Shown here one piece after another: positions 53,568 to 62,029 of a stretch of DNA of 64,000 bases; position 1 is the first letter of the stretch, and each line of letters opens with the position of its first letter. The stretch spans positions 1 through 64,000 of the forward strand of contig NZ_CABVII010000015.1 of the NCBI RefSeq assembly GCF_902497995.1, read 5' to 3'. The stretch is from Pseudomonas fluorescens (lineage in GTDB: Bacteria > Pseudomonadota > Gammaproteobacteria > Pseudomonadales > Pseudomonadaceae). The notes under the pieces are model-generated. The model ran no database searches, had not been told where the DNA came from, and saw nothing but the letters and a program-made list of their open reading frames with translations. The position numbers were made by a program, and so were the translations under genes.

Positions 53568-54701
53568 ATGACTCAACACAACGACATGCTGATCGTAGGC
53601 GCCGGCATCCTCGGCCTGTCCCACGCCTACGCCGCCGCCAGACGCGGCCTGAAGGTCACGGTTTTCGAACGCAGCCAGACGCCGCTAGGCGCATCGATCC
53701 GCAACTTCGGCCAGGCACTGGTCACCGGCCAACCACCAGGCCCGATGCTCGAACTGGCCCGGGCCAGCCGCGATATCTGGGGCCAATGGGCACAACTGGC
53801 CGGCCTGCAACTCAAGCGCAACGGCTCCTACCTGTTCGCCCGTACCGAAGCCGAAGAACACTTGTTGGAGGCCTTTTGCGCTGGCCGCGCCGTGGAGCAC
53901 GGTTACCGCGTCGACCTGTTGCGCGGCGCTGCATTACGCGACCTGTACGGCGGCCAGTTCCGCCATCACCGCGCCGCGTTGCACGGTATGGACGATCAAC
54001 AGCTGTATTCCCGCGAAGCGATTCCGGTGCTGATCGACTACCTGCGTCGCGAACTCGGCGTCAAGTTTCACTTCTCGACCCTGGTCCGCGACATCGAACA
54101 GGGACGCTTGCACAGCACCGCGGGCACATTCAGCGCCGGGCACATCATCGTCTGCTCCGGTCACGATTATCAGACGTTGCTGGCCGAGCAGATCGCCGAA
54201 CTCAATCCGCAAATCTGCCGCCTGCAAATGCTCCGCGCCCGACCGCAGATCAACCTGAATCTGCAACACGCGTTGCTCACCGGGCTGAGCTGCGTGCACT
54301 ACGGCGCGTTTGCCGACCTGCCGGAGGCCGCTGCGGTGCAGGCGCAGATTCTGCAGGAGACGCCGCATCTGCATGAAAACGGCATTCACTTGCTGATCAG
54401 TCCGACACCTCATGGCGAGCTGATCATCGGCGATTCCCATCATTACGGCAGCGACCCGTCGCCGTTCAATGCTGAACAGGTGGACAACTGGATGATCGAA
54501 CTGGCTGAGCAGACGCTGGGCTGCAAGGTGCAAGTGGTCGAACGCTGGCAGGGTGTCTATGGTTCAAGGGGGCCGGGGCCGTTCTCGTTCCTGCGACCCT
54601 TTCCGGGAGTGAATGTGGCGTTAATGCACTCCGGTGTTGGCATGAGCGTCGGGCCAGCCATGGCCGAACGCAATGTCGCGACTTTGCTGGGAGCATCTTG
54701 A
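53568..54701 (+). CDS. FAD-dependent oxidoreductase of phosphonate clusters (TIGR03364 type)
   Basis: A 377-residue flavoenzyme of the glycine/sarcosine-oxidase (DAO) superfamily. The dinucleotide loop VGAGILGLSHAYAAARRG starts at residue 10. HIIVCSGHDYQTLL and the C-terminal GPAMAERNVATLL are the other FAD contacts. Members next to phosphonate genes have been shown to oxidise N-methyl-AEP, and some AEP itself, to phosphonoacetaldehyde. It shares one base with the next gene's start. Confidence 0.83.
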   Translation: MTQHNDMLIVGAGILGLSHAYAAARRGLKVTVFERSQTPLGASIRNFGQALVTGQPPGPMLELARASRDIWGQWAQLAGLQLKRNGSYLFARTEAEEHLLEAFCAGRAVEHGYRVDLLRGAALRDLYGGQFRHHRAALHGMDDQQLYSREAIPVLIDYLRRELGVKFHFSTLVRDIEQGRLHSTAGTFSAGHIIVCSGHDYQTLLAEQIAELNPQICRLQMLRARPQINLNLQHALLTGLSCVHYGAFADLPEAAAVQAQILQETPHLHENGIHLLISPTPHGELIIGDSHHYGSDPSPFNAEQVDNWMIELAEQTLGCKVQVVERWQGVYGSRGPGPFSFLRPFPGVNVALMHSGVGMSVGPAMAERNVATLLGAS

Positions 54702-55261
54702 TGGACCGCAATGAGCAAGTGATCGCCGAGGTGTTCGGTCTGTATGAACGCTTTGGCGACAGCGATTACATCGGCGAACCGGTGTCGCAGATCGAGCACA
54801 TGTCCCAGGCGGCCGAACGGGCCATGGCCGAAGGCTTCGATGACGAAGTGGTGCTGGCGGCGTTCTTTCATGACATTGGCCATATCTGCGCCGCCGAGAG
54901 TGCCGAGAACATGGGTGGTTTCGGCGTCGTCAGCCATGAGCGCCTCGGTGCGGACTATTTGCGACGCGCAGGCTTCAGCGAGCGCATGGCGCGGCTGGTG
55001 GAATACCACGTCCAGGCCAAGCGTTATCTGACGCTCAAAGAGCCCGGGTACTACGAGCGCTTGAGCGAAGCCAGTCGCCGGACCCTGGCATATCAGGGCG
55101 GGGTGATGACGGCTGAAGAGGCCGAGGCGTTCGAGCGGGATCCTTTGTGCGAAGTCAGTCTGCGGATGCGTCAGTGGGATGAGCAGGCAAAGGAGATGCG
55201 GGTGTCGGTGATGGATCTTGGTCTCTTGAAGGAGAAGGCGTTGCGTTTGTTGGTGGCTTAG
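54701..55261 (+). CDS. PhnZ-type HD-domain diiron oxygenase
   Basis: A 186-residue HD-domain protein. His33, His57-Asp58, His79, His103 and Asp160 all fall one residue before the iron ligands reported for PhnZ, and Tyr23 and Glu26 match its gating Tyr24 and Glu27 (PhnZ numbering from memory). PhnZ splits the C-P bond of 1-hydroxy-2-aminoethylphosphonate with O2 to glycine and phosphate. ATG at 54701 overlaps the FAD gene stop by one base. No PhnY hydroxylase is encoded nearby. Confidence 0.88.
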   Translation: MDRNEQVIAEVFGLYERFGDSDYIGEPVSQIEHMSQAAERAMAEGFDDEVVLAAFFHDIGHICAAESAENMGGFGVVSHERLGADYLRRAGFSERMARLVEYHVQAKRYLTLKEPGYYERLSEASRRTLAYQGGVMTAEEAEAFERDPLCEVSLRMRQWDEQAKEMRVSVMDLGLLKEKALRLLVA

Positions 55262-55281
55262 GATCGATGGATCGAGGTGCT

Positions 55282-55372
55282 GCCTTCGCGAGCAAGCCCG
55301 CTCCCACATTTGATCGCATTTCTTCAGGAAAAACTCGGTCGAATGTGGGAGCGGGCTTGCTCGCGAAGAGGC
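55282..55372. repeat. REP pair (REPIN)
   Basis: Arms 55282-55310 and 55342-55372, between convergent genes. Confidence 0.9.
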
Positions 55373-55402
55373 CAGCGCCAACAACACAAATTGCTCAAGT
55401 GT

Positions 55403-56779
55403 CTACAGCTGCCGCGCCAACACCTCAACCTGCTCCTGCCTCTGCGCCTGATTCAACTTCGCATGCGGATTGAGCGACGACCACTGCGGATGCGCCCGGG
55501 CCTTGATCAAGGCTTCGGGTAATTTGCCTTCGCGCCAGGTCTTGTCCTGCGGTGTGGCGACCTGAATGCTGTCCATCGCCGCATGCCCACGTGCATTCAA
55601 CGCTAGCAGCAGTTGTCGCTGGCGCAATGCCAACAGCCGTAGCACGCTGTCATCGACGGTCAGTTCCCGCTGGCCTTTGATCTTGCCCAGCAACCGGCTG
55701 CCATAACTGCGAGCGGTTTGCAGCGCTCCGCCAGCAATCGCCCCGGCCAGCGCTGCTGCGCCGAGGGTCAGCCCGCCTACCAATAAGTCGACCCCGGCCC
55801 CGGCTGCCGCGCCGGCCGCGACACCGCCACCGACCCGCACGCCCAGTTGCTTGAGGGTTTCCGGGTTGAACAGATCATCACCCCAGCGGCCGTCGAGCAG
55901 CGGCAGATCAGTGGCCGACGCGTCCTGCGGGCGAAAGGCGTAGAGCTTGAGCAGTGCTTCGACACAACGCTGTTCCCGTTGGCGAACGGCTTTGCGCAGC
56001 TCGTCCATGGCGCGCTGTTCCTGCTCGGCATTGCTCAGCACGCTGCGGCGGCAGGCGGCGCAATCGATCAATAAATCGGCGATCAACTGCGCAGCGCTCT
56101 GCTCACGAGCCCGGCGTTGTGCTTGTTGATCGGCGATCAGTCGCTCAAGCTGTTCACGAGAGTTTTCCAGCAGCAGCGCCAGGCTTTCATAGAGTCGACG
56201 TTCGCCATCCTCCGGCGGCGCGACGCTGTCGAAACGCACCAGTGCGTGCAAGCCCAGACGCGCCAACGCCTCGCGCCAGTCCGGCTCGCGATGGTTGGCG
56301 CTGCTGACGAAGTTGAGCACCGGCAGCAACGGTTTGCCGCAACTGGCCAGCACGGCCAGTTCATCGCGGTACTTGGACAGCACCGGCTCGCGGGCGTCGA
56401 TCACATAGAGGCCGGCGTCGCAGGTCAGCAGTTGCCGCAGCACCTTGGCTTCCTGTTCGAAGCGTTGCCGGGCTTCGCTGCCTTCAAGGAATCGTGCCAG
56501 CCGTGCCGGGCCGTCGAGGCGTTCGCCGGGGCGCTCCAGGCGTTCGAGGTAGTCGAGCAGGGCGATGGCGTCTTCCAGGCCCGGTGTATCGAACAGGTCG
56601 AGCAAGGGCTCGCCGTCCACCGACAACCGTGCGCCTTCAACGTGACGCGTGGTACTGGGTCGATGGGAGACCTCGCCGAAACCGACATCCCGGGTCAGGG
56701 TGCGTAGCAGTGAAGTTTTGCCGACGTTGGTGTGGCCAACCACGGCGAGCTTCAACGGCGGTTTCCAGGGCTTAGTCAT
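55403..56779 (-). CDS. GTPase with DUF3482 C-terminal domain
   Basis: A 458-residue GTP-binding protein. The G1 motif GHTNVGKTSLLRTL is at about 16-29 and G3 is DLFDTPGLED. The usual NKxD is replaced by a region near LNFVSSANHRE. The C-terminal DUF3482 domain has a glycine/alanine-rich hydrophobic stretch (about 318-355), possibly membrane-inserting. It overlaps the DUF2868 gene by eight bases, which commonly precedes it. Role unknown. Confidence 0.85.
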   Translation of the reverse strand: MTKPWKPPLKLAVVGHTNVGKTSLLRTLTRDVGFGEVSHRPSTTRHVEGARLSVDGEPLLDLFDTPGLEDAIALLDYLERLERPGERLDGPARLARFLEGSEARQRFEQEAKVLRQLLTCDAGLYVIDAREPVLSKYRDELAVLASCGKPLLPVLNFVSSANHREPDWREALARLGLHALVRFDSVAPPEDGERRLYESLALLLENSREQLERLIADQQAQRRAREQSAAQLIADLLIDCAACRRSVLSNAEQEQRAMDELRKAVRQREQRCVEALLKLYAFRPQDASATDLPLLDGRWGDDLFNPETLKQLGVRVGGGVAAGAAAGAGVDLLVGGLTLGAAALAGAIAGGALQTARSYGSRLLGKIKGQRELTVDDSVLRLLALRQRQLLLALNARGHAAMDSIQVATPQDKTWREGKLPEALIKARAHPQWSSLNPHAKLNQAQRQEQVEVLARQL

Positions 56780-58142
56780 GACCGGTCTCCAGCCAGTTCA
56801 ACGGCGCACTGTCGGCGAACGGCAGTTCCAGCTGTTGCAACGCCACGTGCCAGTCGCCGAGGCGCTCGGCATCCAGCGCTTCGCCGGGCGGCGCTGGCAG
56901 CAGCCAGACGCGGGTGGCGCTGGCGCCGCGAGCCAGTTCGGCGATCAGTGCCAGGCTGCCGCGATCCGGCGAGCGGCGTGGATCGCAAGCGATAGCCAAG
57001 CGAGCAGGGGGAAATCGACTCAGCTGTTCGAGCAGTTTGTGACGGGATTCGCGGCTGTCGAGGATGCCGGCATTGCTCACGGTTTTCGGCAGTTGTGGCG
57101 GCCACTGGCGTTGATCGTCCAGCTCGATGGCCACCAGCAGCGCGCCATCGCTTGGCAGGTCACTGGTGCCGTTTTCAATCTGATGCAGGTGTTCCGGGGC
57201 GGCATCGCTGATGCCCAGGCGTTCGCTGGTGGGCATCAGCCGTTCGCGCAGTTGGGTATAGCCGGACAGGTTCAAATCCAGATGCAAGGTGGCCTGGCCG
57301 GTTTTCCAGCGCCACCGGCAGAACAACGCCAGCAGCAAGCGCGGCAGTACACCGTAGACCAGCAGCACCCCCACCAGCCACGCCGCCCAGGCCTGGCGGG
57401 CGCTGTCGATATTCAGCGCGGCATCGCCACTGGCGCGGATCATCTCCACGGTGGGCACGCTGAACCCGAGCAGCGCCGGCAGTGCTCCCAGGGCCTGGGT
57501 CATGGCGACGAAGGTCTCGCCACCGAGGATAGTGGTTTCCCAGACGAAGCCGTAACGCCGGGTCGCCATCAGCATCAGCAAAATCACCAAGGCGCTGAGC
57601 ATCGCCAGCAGCCACAAGCCGTTGACCAGCACACCGAGCGCCCAGCGATTGAGTTTGTGTCGTTGCAGTAACAGCAGCAGGGCCGGCGCCAGTTGCGCCG
57701 CCTTGGCATCGCGGGCGAGTTTTTCACTCAGCCACAGCCACAAGCGGCCCAGCGTTGCACCGTGTTCACCGGCAAACACCAGGCCCAGCGCCCAGCTCAG
57801 CAACAGAATCAGGTTCAGCCCGAGCAGACTGCCCAGGGCCCAGAACACATTCACCGGGGTATGCCCGTCACCCAGCGCGGCAAATGCCAGGCCGGCGCCG
57901 CTGACCGCGGCCAGCACCGCCATGACGATCAGCGCCAGTCGTGCACCTTGCAGCCAGTGCTGGAGGGCATTGCTCAGTCCGTCGCGCTCGGCCAGCCACA
58001 GGGCCCGGTGTTGAATCCGGGTCGGCAGGTCGCCGCCTGCGCTGCGGGCCAGTCGATTGGCTTCCAGATCATCCAGGGGGCCGGCGTGTTCTTCGCGCAG
58101 GCGAATGGTTTCCGTCAGCCAGAGATTATTCAGTTCAGTCAC
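56772..58142 (-). CDS. DUF2868 membrane protein
   Basis: A 456-residue protein with about four hydrophobic segments in the first 280 residues (for example LALIVMAVLAAVSGAGLAFA and LGLNLILLLSWALGLVFAG) and a soluble C-terminal part (LLVAIELDDQRQWPP, ACDPRRSPDRGSLALIAELA). It is co-transcribed with the GTPase, suggesting a joint membrane function. folA diverges 86 bp away. Confidence 0.82.
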   Translation of the reverse strand: MTELNNLWLTETIRLREEHAGPLDDLEANRLARSAGGDLPTRIQHRALWLAERDGLSNALQHWLQGARLALIVMAVLAAVSGAGLAFAALGDGHTPVNVFWALGSLLGLNLILLLSWALGLVFAGEHGATLGRLWLWLSEKLARDAKAAQLAPALLLLLQRHKLNRWALGVLVNGLWLLAMLSALVILLMLMATRRYGFVWETTILGGETFVAMTQALGALPALLGFSVPTVEMIRASGDAALNIDSARQAWAAWLVGVLLVYGVLPRLLLALFCRWRWKTGQATLHLDLNLSGYTQLRERLMPTSERLGISDAAPEHLHQIENGTSDLPSDGALLVAIELDDQRQWPPQLPKTVSNAGILDSRESRHKLLEQLSRFPPARLAIACDPRRSPDRGSLALIAELARGASATRVWLLPAPPGEALDAERLGDWHVALQQLELPFADSAPLNWLETGHD

Positions 58143-58227
58143 GCGGCATCCCGTCGCTCAATTGAGTCGTGAGCATAACCGCTGTGACGCTTATCGGGGT
58201 ACGGGAGGCTCTGGTATCCTCGCCGGC

Positions 58228-58740
58228 ATGACTAAATCACTTCCCCTCAGCCTGATTGCAGCCCTCGGTGAAAACCGTGTGATCGGCGTCGACAACAGCA
58301 TGCCCTGGCACTTGCCGGGGGATTTCAAATACTTCAAGGCCACCACCCTCGGCAAGCCGATCATCATGGGGCGCAAGACCTGGGATTCCCTCGGTCGCCC
58401 GCTGCCGGGCCGGTTGAACATCGTGGTCAGCCGTCAGGCGGATCTGGTGTTGGACGGTGCCGAGGTTTATCCGTCCCTGGAGGCCGCCATTGTTCGCGCG
58501 CAAGCATGGGCGAACGAGCAGGGCGTCGATGAGGTGATGTTGATTGGTGGGGCGCAGTTGTATGCGCAGGGGATGGCGCAGGCGGATCGGCTGTATTTGA
58601 CGCGTGTGGCGTTGAGCCCGGAAGGGGATGCGTGGTTTCCGGAGGTTGATTTGAAGCAGTGGAAGTTGGTTTCCAACATCGAAAATCCGGCGGTGGATGA
58701 CAAACCGGCCTACAACTTCGAAGTCTGGGAAAAAGCCTAA
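58228..58740 (+). CDS. folA: Dihydrofolate reductase
   Basis: A 170-residue DHFR. SLIAALGENRVIGVDNSMPW carries the Met20-loop region, WHLPGDFKYFKATTLGKPI the substrate acid (Asp) and IIMGRKTWDSLGRPLPGR the NADPH site. VMLIGGAQLYAQ is the second glycine pair. The start at 58228 lacks a strong Shine-Dalgarno (GGAGG is 24 bases upstream). Confidence 0.96.
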   Translation: MTKSLPLSLIAALGENRVIGVDNSMPWHLPGDFKYFKATTLGKPIIMGRKTWDSLGRPLPGRLNIVVSRQADLVLDGAEVYPSLEAAIVRAQAWANEQGVDEVMLIGGAQLYAQGMAQADRLYLTRVALSPEGDAWFPEVDLKQWKLVSNIENPAVDDKPAYNFEVWEKA

Positions 58741-58742
58741 AA

Positions 58743-58839
58743 GCTTCGCGGGCAAGCCTCGCTCCTACGGGGGTTGTGTCGTACGCCAAATCGCGAACGG
58801 CTCAATACCCGTAGGAGCGAGGCTTGCCCGCGAAGAGGC
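58743..58839. repeat. REP pair (REPIN)
   Basis: Arms 58743-58772 and 58808-58839, between convergent folA and the transporter gene. Confidence 0.9.
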
Positions 58840-58859
58840 CCGCTCAGGCAATGAAAATC

Positions 58860-60251
58860 TTAAGCCTGAGCTAACGCCCTATGCTCATCCGCACCCAGCA
58901 ACTCTCTATCCGTCTGCTGCATCACCTGGCTGGTAATCGCCCCCGCCGCAATCGACCCGCTGACATTCAACGCCGTACGCCCCATATCAATCAGCGGCTC
59001 GACCGAAATCAGCAACGCCACCAATGACACCGGCAACCCCATCGCCGGCAACACGATCAACGCGGCAAACGTCGCGCCGCCACCCACCCCGGCCACCCCG
59101 GCCGAGCTCAGCGTCACAATCGCCACCAGGGTCGCGATCCACAGCGGATCCAGCGGGTTAATGCCCACGGTGGGCGCCACCATCACCGCCAACATCGCCG
59201 GGTACAGACCAGCACAGCCATTCTGCCCAATGGTCGCGCCGAACGAGGCGGCGAAACTGGCGATGGACTGTGGAATGCCCAAACGGCTGGTCTGCGCTTC
59301 GATGCTCAGCGGAATGGTCGCGGCACTCGAACGGCTGGTGAAGGCAAACGTCAGCACCGGCCAGATCTTGCGGAAGAAGCGCAGCGGGTTGATCCCGGCC
59401 GCCGAGACCAGCAGACCATGCACCACAAACATCAGCCCCAGGCCGATGTAGGAAACCAACACGAAACTGCCGAGCTTGATGATGTCCTGCAGGTTGGAAC
59501 CGGCGACCACCTTGGTCATCAGCGCCAATACACCGTACGGCGTCAATTTCATCACCAGGCGCACCAGACGCATCACCCAGGCTTGCAGGGTGTCGATGGC
59601 GTTGATCACTTTCTGACCTTTCTCAACGTCATCTTTGAGCAGTTGCAGCGCCGCGACCCCGAGGAACGCAGCGAAGATCACCACGCTGATGATCGAAGTC
59701 GGCTTGGCCCGCGCCAGGTCGGCGAACGGGTTTTGCGGGATGAACGACAGCAACAGCTGCGGCACATTCAGGTCCGCGACCTTGCCGGCATAGTCGGTCT
59801 GGATCGTTTGCAGCCGGGCCATTTCCTGAGTGCCGGCCACCAGGCCCTCGGCGGTCAGGCCAAAGAGGTTGGTCAAGCCGATACCGATCAGCGCGGCGAT
59901 GGCCGTGGTGAACAACAGCGTGCCGATGGTCAGGAAACTGATCTTGCCCAGCGACGAAGCGTTGTGCAGGCGAGCCACGGCGCTGAGGATCGAGGCGAAC
60001 ACCAGCGGGATCACGATCATTTGCAGCAACTGCACATAACCGTTGCCCACCAGGTCGAACCAGCTGATCGAGGCCTTCAGCACCGGGTTGCCGGCACCGT
60101 AAATCGTGTGCAGAGCGACGCCGAAACCCACACCCAGCGTCAGCGCCAGCAGGACTTTTTTCGCCAGGCTCCAAGTGGTGTGGCGGGTTTGTGCCAGACC
60201 CAAAAGCAACGCGAGGAACACCAACAGATTGAGAATCAGCGGCAGATTCAT
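58860..60251 (-). CDS. tcyP: L-cystine:proton/sodium symporter (TcyP/YdjN type)
   Basis: A 463-residue DAACS-family symporter with eight to ten membrane segments. Family marks are MIVIPLVFASILSAVARLHN, FTSRSSAATIPLSIEAQ and the C-terminal ISVEPLIDMGRTALNVSGS. Length and these motifs fit the cystine transporter TcyP rather than the C4-dicarboxylate carriers. The start at 60251 (MNLPLILNLL) follows TCGGAGTTCTC; 66 codons open upstream were rejected. It may take up cystine as sulfur source. Confidence 0.87.
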   Translation of the reverse strand: MNLPLILNLLVFLALLLGLAQTRHTTWSLAKKVLLALTLGVGFGVALHTIYGAGNPVLKASISWFDLVGNGYVQLLQMIVIPLVFASILSAVARLHNASSLGKISFLTIGTLLFTTAIAALIGIGLTNLFGLTAEGLVAGTQEMARLQTIQTDYAGKVADLNVPQLLLSFIPQNPFADLARAKPTSIISVVIFAAFLGVAALQLLKDDVEKGQKVINAIDTLQAWVMRLVRLVMKLTPYGVLALMTKVVAGSNLQDIIKLGSFVLVSYIGLGLMFVVHGLLVSAAGINPLRFFRKIWPVLTFAFTSRSSAATIPLSIEAQTSRLGIPQSIASFAASFGATIGQNGCAGLYPAMLAVMVAPTVGINPLDPLWIATLVAIVTLSSAGVAGVGGGATFAALIVLPAMGLPVSLVALLISVEPLIDMGRTALNVSGSIAAGAITSQVMQQTDRELLGADEHRALAQA

Positions 60252-60492
60252 GAGAACTCCGATAAAGACTTGTGCCAGCCACCTTCCGGGGCAGCTGCGA
60301 ACCGGCAAGCCTAACAGCTTGATATCTAATGATTTAATATCAAAAAAGTCTGAATGCTGTCGTTTTTGGAATAAGCGGATGTCGCTTTCAGGAATGCGGC
60401 TGGCGCGATAGGCACGTTGGCGGTCGCTGATAGGCGAGGAATGTCCCACTTATTTGTTAGCGTCGATCTCTTTGAATCAGGGAGATTTGACG

Positions 60493-61548
60493 ATGAGATT
60501 TGCACCGAAATTTCTGGTTGCAGCACTTTGCCTGGGCCTTGCCGGCCAGGCACTCGCCACGGATTTGAAACACTGGCCGGCCGATCAGGCCAAGGCGCTG
60601 GACGCGATGATTGCGGCCAATGCCAACAAGGGCAACTACGCGGTGTTCGACATGGACAACACCAGTTACCGCTACGACCTTGAAGAGTCGTTGCTGCCGT
60701 TCATGGAAAACAAAGGCCTGATCACCCGCGACAAACTCGACCCCTCCCTGAAACTGATTCCGTTCAAGGACACCGCCGATCACAAGGAAAGTCTGTTCAG
60801 CTACTACTATCGCCTCTGCGAGCTTGACGACATGGTGTGCTATCCATGGGTCGCCCAAGTGTTCTCCGGCTTTACGCTCAAGGAGCTCAAGGGTTATGTC
60901 GACGAGCTGATGGCGTCCGGCAAACCGGTGCCAAGCACCTATTACGAAGGCGACGTGGTCAAGACCATCGACGTCAACCCGCCGAAGATCTTCACCGGTC
61001 AGAAAGAGCTCTACGCCAAGCTGATGGAGAACGGCATCGAGGTCTACGTGATGACCGCCGCCTCCGAAGAACTGGTGCGCATGGTCGCGTCTGATCCGCA
61101 GTACGGCTACAACGTCAAGCCGCAGAACGTGATCGGCGTGAGCCTGCTGCTCAAGGACCCCCAGTCCGGCGAGCTGACCACGGCACGCAAGCAGATCACC
61201 GCCGGCAAGTATGACGAAAAAGCCAACCTCGGACTGGAGCTGACCCCGTATCTGTGGACCCCGGCCACCTGGATGGCTGGCAAGCAGGCGGCGATCCTGA
61301 CCTACATTGATGAGTGGAAAAAACCAATCCTGGTGGGCGGCGATACACCGACGAGCGACGGTTACATGCTGTTTCACGGCGTCGACGTGGCCAAGGGTGG
61401 CATCCACCTGTGGGTCAACCGCAAGGACAAGTACATGACCCAGATCCAAGGCATGATGGCCAAGAACGCCGCAGCCCAGGCCAAGGAAGGGTTGCCGGTG
61501 ACGGCGGACAAGAACTGGGTGATCGTGACGCCGGCAGAAATTCAGTAA
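60493..61548 (+). CDS. pchP: Periplasmic phosphorylcholine phosphatase
   Basis: A 351-residue HAD phosphatase, secreted via a signal peptide ending LA-TDLKHW. The nucleophile motif is FDMDNTSYRYDLEE (Asp53, Asp55), then VYVMTAASEELVR and VGGDTPTSDGYMLFHG. These and the overall length match P. aeruginosa PchP, which releases choline from phosphorylcholine. The start at 60493 follows GGGAGATTTGACG; the ORF runs upstream without signals. Confidence 0.92.
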   Translation: MRFAPKFLVAALCLGLAGQALATDLKHWPADQAKALDAMIAANANKGNYAVFDMDNTSYRYDLEESLLPFMENKGLITRDKLDPSLKLIPFKDTADHKESLFSYYYRLCELDDMVCYPWVAQVFSGFTLKELKGYVDELMASGKPVPSTYYEGDVVKTIDVNPPKIFTGQKELYAKLMENGIEVYVMTAASEELVRMVASDPQYGYNVKPQNVIGVSLLLKDPQSGELTTARKQITAGKYDEKANLGLELTPYLWTPATWMAGKQAAILTYIDEWKKPILVGGDTPTSDGYMLFHGVDVAKGGIHLWVNRKDKYMTQIQGMMAKNAAAQAKEGLPVTADKNWVIVTPAEIQ

Positions 61549-61875
61549 GACCGAGGCGCTGCCATCGCGAGCAAGCTCCCACAATGATTCTTGAGGGTGC
61601 AGGTAATCTGTGTTTCACCCGAGATCCTTGTGGGATCGAGCCTGCTCGCGAAGAGGCCATCACATCCAGCATTAATGTCGCCTGGCACACCGCCCGTGAG
61701 AGCGAAGATTGCCCGGGAAGGTCATCACACCATTCTCAAGACAGTTCTCTGAAGATATCAATCGCGAATCAATTGCATCTTCTGCTAGCTTGCGCGCTCC
61801 CTGAACGACTCTCTGAAGTCGATGAATGCACGATTCTTGAGAACGTAGCGGAGCAGCCAAAATTTGAGTTTACAA
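61549..61875. other. Boundary region between core genome and AT-rich defence segment
   Basis: It holds the degenerate REP pair. From about 61740 composition shifts to AT-rich. On the minus strand a stop-free stretch ending at 61785 encodes KFWLLRYVLKNRAFIDF followed by RESFRERAS, which looks like the end of a decayed gene but has no start. No terminator, tRNA or repeat that would serve as an attachment site was seen. Confidence 0.4.
61562..61658. repeat. Degenerate REP pair, last before the AT-rich segment
   Basis: The right arm (61626-61658) is nearly complete; the left arm (61562-61586) has lost several bases (GCGAGCAAGCTCCCACA). A partial third unit may follow at 61690-61720. Confidence 0.75.
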
Positions 61876-62028
61876 TCAGCTTTTTTCGCGCTCTCGAGGA
61901 GGGGAGGACGGCGAACGTGAGCTCCCTTGCGCAGCTTTCAAAGACTCTTGCTTCCAGGTAGGCCACTGCTCCACAACCCGGCGAGACTCATTGAGATAAT
62001 TAATAAAATCTTGCTTGTTGCTATTCAT
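61876..62028 (-). CDS. Small 50-residue protein coupled to the dCTP deaminase gene
   Basis: A 50-codon ORF starting one base after the deaminase stop codon (TAACATG). GAGGA in the end of the deaminase gene lies eight bases before its ATG, so translation should be coupled. The peptide begins MNSNKQDFINYLNESRRVVE and continues QWPTWKQESLKAAQ, then a Ser/Pro/Arg-rich tail. Short proteins with an N-terminal helix and V-x-x-W-P-x-W-K motif recur in accessory regions, from my memory of such sequences, with no known function. No signal peptide or membrane segment. A regulator or antitoxin role is inference. Confidence 0.75.
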   Translation of the reverse strand: MNSNKQDFINYLNESRRVVEQWPTWKQESLKAAQGSSRSPSSPPREREKS

Positions 62029-62029
62029 G

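Noticed and set aside
58860..60251. C4-dicarboxylate transporter DctA
   Set aside because: Length and the SRSSAATIPLSIEAQ segment fit the cystine transporter branch better, though the superfamily is the same.
61672..61966. Two 62-65 codon minus-strand ORFs overlapping the small dcdV-coupled ORF region
   Set aside because: They lack ribosome-binding sites and overlap each other; the 50-codon ORF at 61876-62028 has a proper start and coupling instead.
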